Source: an uncultured Acidobacteriota bacterium (GTDB taxonomy: Bacteria > Acidobacteriota > Thermoanaerobaculia > Gp7-AA8). From it: a stretch of DNA of 34,325 nucleotides. The stretch spans positions 1 to 34,325 of the forward strand of contig CAMPKJ010000023.1 of assembly GCA_946887105.1 (NCBI GenBank), given 5' to 3'. The translations under genes and the position numbers were made by a program. This document shows positions 30,605 through 34,325 of the stretch, piece after piece (positions within the stretch are counted from its first letter, which is position 1; the number at the start of each line of letters is the position of its first letter). The notes beneath the pieces were generated by a model, which saw only the letters and a program-made list of their open reading frames with translations, had not been told where the DNA came from and did no database searches.

Positions 30605-31289
30605 GTCGCCGGCGCTGATGTCGGAGCACGCCGCGGGACTGATGCTGCACGCCATCCGCGACCATCCGCGCATCGTGCTCGGCCTCCCCACCGGCCGCAC
30701 ACCGATCGGCATGTACGAGCGCGTGGTGCGCGAATGCGCACGCGAGTATCACTGCTTCCGCGACGTCACCACGTTCAATCTCGACGAATACGCGGGCGTG
30801 CCGCCGGAGCATCCCGGCAGTTACGCGACGTACATGCAGCAGCACCTCTTCGGGCACGTCGACATCGATCCGGCGAACGCGCATCTGCCGCACGGAATGG
30901 CGCCCGATCTCGACGCGGAATGCGCGCGCTACGAGCGCCAGATCCGCGACGCCGGCGGCCTCGAGCTGACGTTCCTCGGCCTCGGGCGCAACGGTCACAT
31001 CGGCTTCAACGAGCCGGGAACGCCGTTCGACGCCCGCACGCGCGTCGTGCAACTGGACGAGTCGACGCGCAAGGCGAACGCGGAGTTCTTCCACGAAGGC
31101 AACGTGCCGACGCACGCCATCACCATGGGCATCGCCACCATTCTCGAATCGCGGCGCATCGTGTTGCTGGTCGCCGGGAGCGGCAAGGAAACGGCGCTGG
31201 AGCGCCTGCGCAGCGGCGAGATCACCACGGACTTTCCGGCGTCAGCGCTGTGGAAGCACCACGACGTGACCGTGCTCGCCGCAGTGTAG
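30585..31289 (+). CDS. nagB: Glucosamine-6-phosphate deaminase
   Basis: Converts glucosamine-6-phosphate to fructose-6-phosphate and ammonia, linking wall recycling to glycolysis. The 234-residue protein has LGLPTGRTPIGMYERVV at about 32-48, TTFNLDEYAGVPPEHPGSY with the catalytic aspartate, and LGLGRNGHIGFNEPGTPFDARTR with catalytic His and Glu. The E. coli enzyme has 266 residues and an allosteric C-terminal segment; this one ends early, at SALWKHHDVTVLAAV, so it is probably the non-allosteric short type. The GTG start is supported by GGGGAGGGG just upstream within nagA. Stops of this gene and the converging gene are 3 bases apart. Confidence 0.94.
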   Translation: MQWEAFESPALMSEHAAGLMLHAIRDHPRIVLGLPTGRTPIGMYERVVRECAREYHCFRDVTTFNLDEYAGVPPEHPGSYATYMQQHLFGHVDIDPANAHLPHGMAPDLDAECARYERQIRDAGGLELTFLGLGRNGHIGFNEPGTPFDARTRVVQLDESTRKANAEFFHEGNVPTHAITMGIATILESRRIVLLVAGSGKETALERLRSGEITTDFPASALWKHHDVTVLAAV

Positions 31290-31292
31290 CCG

Positions 31293-32672
31293 CTACGGCT
31301 CTCCGTTTTCCGACGGCCCGATCACCGCGGTGCCGTTCTCGCTCTCTTCCGCGAGTCCCACCGCGGGCGAACAGCCGTTGCCGAGCGCCGTGGCGTCCAT
31401 ATCGCCGTCGAACGTATCGCCGGCGAACATCGAGACCACCACCCAGTTCTGATGCGCGCCGTTCTCGGGATTTCCGTCGTCGAGATTGAAGTAGAACCAG
31501 CCCGAGGTCTCGAACGAGAGGAGCGCGTGCGGAAAGACCTCGGATCCCGGCGCGACCGGTACGAGCGCCGTCGATGGCAGAACGGCCCACGGCGAGCCAA
31601 TGCAGAGGATCTGGCAACCGGGAAACGTCAGTCCCTCGGCGTTTTCGTCCGCATCGAACATCACCGTATCAATCACCCGCACGAGACTGTTGTCCTTGAT
31701 GCGGGCGCAGTCGACGTTGCGGCCGGTCGCGCTCTGCCGCCACACCTTCAACCGCGTTTCGAACTGACCTGGGCCGCCGTTGATCCACCGCACCGCAAAT
31801 CGCGACGGCAACGGCTGGCGAGCATCCGCGGCCGGCGTCAATGGATTCTGAAAGCGCCCATAGAACGTCTGCGGGAAGCGGTTCTCGAACTGCTCGCCTG
31901 CATCGCGGCGCAACGTCGGCGTTCCTCCCTCGGGGATCGCGCGGATGTGCACCATCGGGCTCACCTCCGCGTACGTCCTCACCTTGCTGCTGACCTGTTG
32001 GTAGTCGCCGATCAGCACGTTGTCGAAGCGGATGTCGTTCGTGAAGTACTGCGCATCGGCAGGATTCGCGGTCGAGCAGTTTCCGACCACGTCGATGGTG
32101 GCGTAGCCGATCGCGTTTTCGTGCGCGCCGCCGATCGAGTCACACGCTCCGCTCGCGATGCCCTCCGTGAACGCGAGTTGCATGCGCGCCACGAGCGAAG
32201 CGTCGAGCGTGCCCGGCAGGTTCGCGCACGACGTCTCGTCGAGCTGCGTGTTCGGATCGGAGAACGCGCCGGCATGCGAGATCGACGTTCCCGTTCCGCT
32301 GCCGATGATTCCCTTCGCAATGACATCGAAGAGACTGATGCTCTGCGTGTCGTAACCGGTCAGATAGATGTTGAAGGTGAGCACCGGATACGAGTAATCG
32401 GTCCAGAGCGTCACGCGCGCGATCTGCGAGACGTGCGTGACGTTCGTGACCGTGAACAACGTGACCTGATCGGTGACGTCCGTGAAGTCCACCTCGAAGT
32501 ACGGCAAAAGCAGCGTCGCCGCGGGCAACAGCGCGATGTCGCAGCTGTCGTCGTTCGCGCGGGTGGACGGACCGGCGGCGGAGACGGAGAGCGAGAACGA
32601 GAGCAGAAAGGCGAGAAGAGGCGTGACGTTTGCTGAAAACGGCCCCATGCGCCGGCGGCGGTGGTTTCGCAT
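31293..32672 (-). CDS. Large secreted protein of unknown function
   Basis: About 459 residues with a basic start (RNHRRRRM), a hydrophobic signal sequence ending LSVSAAG, and a beta-rich extracellular body with many N-x-T/S sites and five or six cysteines (DDSCDIALL, DETSCANL, ASGACDSIGG, VGNCSTANP, GCQILCIG, NGCSP). Near the N-terminus LLPYFEVDFTDVTDQVTLFTVTNV suggests a beta-sandwich. No catalytic motif is recognised; it may be a structural or surface protein. Start: the ATG at 32672 has AGGAGG about ten bases upstream. An ATG at 32681 abuts the AGGAGG, and an ATG at 32648 is the last before the signal. Any choice overlaps or touches the divergent gene's start. Confidence 0.7.
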   Translation of the reverse strand: MRNHRRRRMGPFSANVTPLLAFLLSFSLSVSAAGPSTRANDDSCDIALLPAATLLLPYFEVDFTDVTDQVTLFTVTNVTHVSQIARVTLWTDYSYPVLTFNIYLTGYDTQSISLFDVIAKGIIGSGTGTSISHAGAFSDPNTQLDETSCANLPGTLDASLVARMQLAFTEGIASGACDSIGGAHENAIGYATIDVVGNCSTANPADAQYFTNDIRFDNVLIGDYQQVSSKVRTYAEVSPMVHIRAIPEGGTPTLRRDAGEQFENRFPQTFYGRFQNPLTPAADARQPLPSRFAVRWINGGPGQFETRLKVWRQSATGRNVDCARIKDNSLVRVIDTVMFDADENAEGLTFPGCQILCIGSPWAVLPSTALVPVAPGSEVFPHALLSFETSGWFYFNLDDGNPENGAHQNWVVVSMFAGDTFDGDMDATALGNGCSPAVGLAEESENGTAVIGPSENGEP

Positions 32673-33486
32673 TCTGTTCATCCTCCTCGCGATCTTCGTC
32701 GCTGTTGCGGCCTATCGCGTGCTCGGCGTCTACGAATTCCGTGCCGGTGAATGTACCGCGAAAGCACCGCGCCGTTTCGCGCCGACCTATCCCAAGCGCC
32801 TGACCGTGATGGTGTTCAACATCGAAGGCCACGCGTCGTTCATCCGAAGCGACCACATCGAAGAGATCGCGGCGGTGATCCGCAAATACGCGCCGGACGT
32901 CGTGGGGATCAACGAGGCGCATCGCCGCACGTGGCAGGCGCGCTTCGGCGATCACACCGAACAGTTGCGGCTCCTGACCGGGATGAACGTGGCCTTCGGC
33001 CAGAGCTACACGTTCCTCGGCGGCGACTTCGGCAACGCCATGCTCACCCGCGGCGACGTCATCGCCACGGACGTCCACGAGCTTCCCGGCACCGGCGAGC
33101 CGCGCAGCGTGCTGGAAAGCGTGGTGCGCATCAACGGCGGTGTGATCCAGTTCTACGTCACGCACACCACCGCATGGGGCAGCATCAATCGCGAGACGCG
33201 CGACGTGCAGCTGAAGTGCCTGCTCGCGCACGTCCGGACCAGCTCGCATCCGTTCATCCTCGCCGGCGATCTCAACGCGCCGCCGGACGCGCCGGAGATC
33301 GCGTCATTCCTCGCGCAGGACGGCATGCGCATCACCGGCGATCCGAAGACGCCCACCCACCGCGTGCTCGAGCAGCGGCTGGACTACATCCTCACCGATC
33401 CGGGCTGGATCGTGCGCAGCGCGCGCGTCCTCGACGATGGTCCATCGGACCACCGCCCGGTGCTGGCGGAGCTGATTCATCCATGA
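32647..33486 (+). CDS. Membrane-anchored endonuclease/exonuclease/phosphatase (EEP) family protein
   Basis: A 279-residue Mg-dependent phosphodiesterase or phosphatase-fold protein with one N-terminal helix (residues 6-25) that should place the domain outside the cytoplasm. EEP motifs: TVMVFNIEGHAS (Asn), DVVGINEAHR (Glu), NAMLTRGDV, FYVTHTTAWGS, FILAGDLNAPPDAPE (Asp/Asn), LDYILTDPG and DDGPSDHRPVLAEL (Asp-His). All are preserved, but the substrate (nucleic acid, phosphoinositide-like or lipid phosphate) is unknown. It overlaps the phospholipase D-like gene by 4 bases (ATGA), which suggests a joint role in lipid or phosphodiester chemistry outside the cytoplasm (inference). Confidence 0.85.
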   Translation: MRRRRWFRILFILLAIFVAVAAYRVLGVYEFRAGECTAKAPRRFAPTYPKRLTVMVFNIEGHASFIRSDHIEEIAAVIRKYAPDVVGINEAHRRTWQARFGDHTEQLRLLTGMNVAFGQSYTFLGGDFGNAMLTRGDVIATDVHELPGTGEPRSVLESVVRINGGVIQFYVTHTTAWGSINRETRDVQLKCLLAHVRTSSHPFILAGDLNAPPDAPEIASFLAQDGMRITGDPKTPTHRVLEQRLDYILTDPGWIVRSARVLDDGPSDHRPVLAELIHP

Positions 33487-34325
33487 AGAAGCAGCACGAC
33501 GATCAGGACCTGTTCGGGATGTGGTCCGCCCGCGGCACGACGTATGTGCGCATGCCGCTGGTGGCGTTCATCGGCGGAATGCTCGCCCTGGTGCTACTGG
33601 CGATCACGGTGTGGTCGATCACGCGCGAGCCGGACACGCACCTGCGCGTGCGCAACGTCGGGGAGTTGCGCTCGCTGATGCCGTCGCTGGTGGGACTGAC
33701 GCAGTCGAGCCTCGAGGGCGGCAACGCCGTGCAGATCCTGCAGAACGGCGACGGATTCTTCCCGATTCTCTTCCGCGACATCGCCGCCGCGAAGGTGAGC
33801 GTGCATCTCGAGAGCTACATCTGGTACGACGGCCAGCTCACGCGGCAGCTCATCCCGCTCCTCGCGCGAAAGGCACGCGAAGGAGTGGAGGTGCGCGTGC
33901 TGGTCGACGCCTCGGGCGGAAAGGACTTGAGAAACGAGCGCAGGAAGGCGCTCGAAGACGCGGGCGTGAAGGTCGCGCATTTTCATCCGCTGCGCATCAG
34001 CAACCTCGGCCGCCTGAACAATCGCGACCATCGCAAGCTGGTCATCCTCGATGGCCGGATCGCGTACACCGGCGGCTTCGGATTCGGCGACGAGTGGACC
34101 GGAAATGCCGAGGACCGCAAGCACTATCGCGACACCTCGCTGCGCATCGAGGGGCCGGTCGTGCATCGCCTGCAGGCCGCGTTCTCGGAGAACTGGATCG
34201 AGGAGACGGGCGAGATCCCGGCCGACGCGAAGTTCTTTCCGCATCTCGCGCCGGCAGGAACGACGCTGGCGCACGTCGCGTACACCTCGCCGACGCACAG
34301 CATCTCGTCGGTACAGATTCTCTAC
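33483..34325 (+). CDS. Phospholipase D/cardiolipin synthase-like protein, 3'-truncated by the window edge
   Basis: The first 281 codons are visible. A hydrophilic start is followed by one membrane helix (about 24-46), then the first PLD half with the HxKx4D motif DHRKLVILDGRIAYTGG at 182-198: His183, Lys185 and Asp190. VHLESYIWYDGQLTRQLIPLL and VRVLVDASGG before it, and EDRKHYRDTSLRIEGPVV after it, are the typical cardiolipin-synthase surroundings. The second HKD motif lies outside the window. The likely reaction is phosphatidyl transfer in membrane lipid synthesis. The ATG overlaps the EEP stop by 4 bases. Confidence 0.9.
   Translation, partial: MKKQHDDQDLFGMWSARGTTYVRMPLVAFIGGMLALVLLAITVWSITREPDTHLRVRNVGELRSLMPSLVGLTQSSLEGGNAVQILQNGDGFFPILFRDIAAAKVSVHLESYIWYDGQLTRQLIPLLARKAREGVEVRVLVDASGGKDLRNERRKALEDAGVKVAHFHPLRISNLGRLNNRDHRKLVILDGRIAYTGGFGFGDEWTGNAEDRKHYRDTSLRIEGPVVHRLQAAFSENWIEETGEIPADAKFFPHLAPAGTTLAHVAYTSPTHSISSVQILY

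Overview
The window is a 34.3 kb piece of a GC-rich bacterial chromosome, packed with genes on both strands and with almost no spacer DNA. No rRNA, tRNA, CRISPR array, phage or insertion-sequence gene was seen. Gene content (succinylase-branch lysine genes, a ComEC homologue, an FHA-GAF-PP2C phosphatase, secreted families of unknown function) fits a Gram-negative, probably Acidobacteriota-type organism. That placement is inferred from style and recalled families, not from a marker gene. Genes at both edges are cut: aspartate kinase on the left, a phospholipase D family protein on the right.

Layout. (1) 1-5310, plus: lysine/diaminopimelate operon lysC-dapB-dapA-dapD-aminotransferase, then a secreted DUF547 protein. 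(2) 5307-6092, minus: a nucleoside hydrolase. (3) 6155-9752, plus: a beta-lactamase-fold serine hydrolase, an M15-like zinc peptidase and a large protein whose N-terminal half resembles glutamine-synthetase-fold amidoligases; neither hydrolase has a signal peptide. A small membrane protein follows. (4) 9753-11355: divergent cell-wall enzymes, a lytic transglycosylase and an RlpA-like protein. (5) 11339-12790, minus: an S51-like protein lacking its catalytic residues, and a soluble histidine kinase. (6) 12887-14477: a secreted PHP phosphoesterase and an exported beta-carbonic anhydrase, divergent. (7) 14587-18393, minus: four overlapping genes, S1/P1 nuclease, double GNAT, sucC, sucD. (8) 18526-24416, plus: an rRNA m5U methyltransferase, comEC, a zinc-ribbon membrane protein, miaA and a TPR/SLH-like lipoprotein. 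(9) 24603-27259: two uncharacterised proteins flanking an FHA-GAF-PP2C phosphatase. (10) 27290-31289, plus: murQ-anmK-nagA-nagB, which recycles anhydro-MurNAc to fructose-6-phosphate. (11) 31293-34325: a secreted protein, an EEP-family phosphatase/nuclease and a PLD-family synthase.

Cell-wall turnover is the recurring theme: a transglycosylase and an RlpA-like protein that release anhydro-muropeptides, two penicillin-binding/peptidase-like enzymes, and a pathway that salvages the released sugar.

Two sequence-level patterns stand out. First, at least six kinds of palindromic element occupy the gaps between genes. Two have entered coding sequence: one supplies about 38 in-frame codons inside the GNAT gene, another rewrites the C-terminus of SucC. 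Second, several genes lack a Shine-Dalgarno site and instead carry a TAnnnT hexamer 6-8 bases before the start codon (TAGACT three times), as expected for leaderless transcripts.
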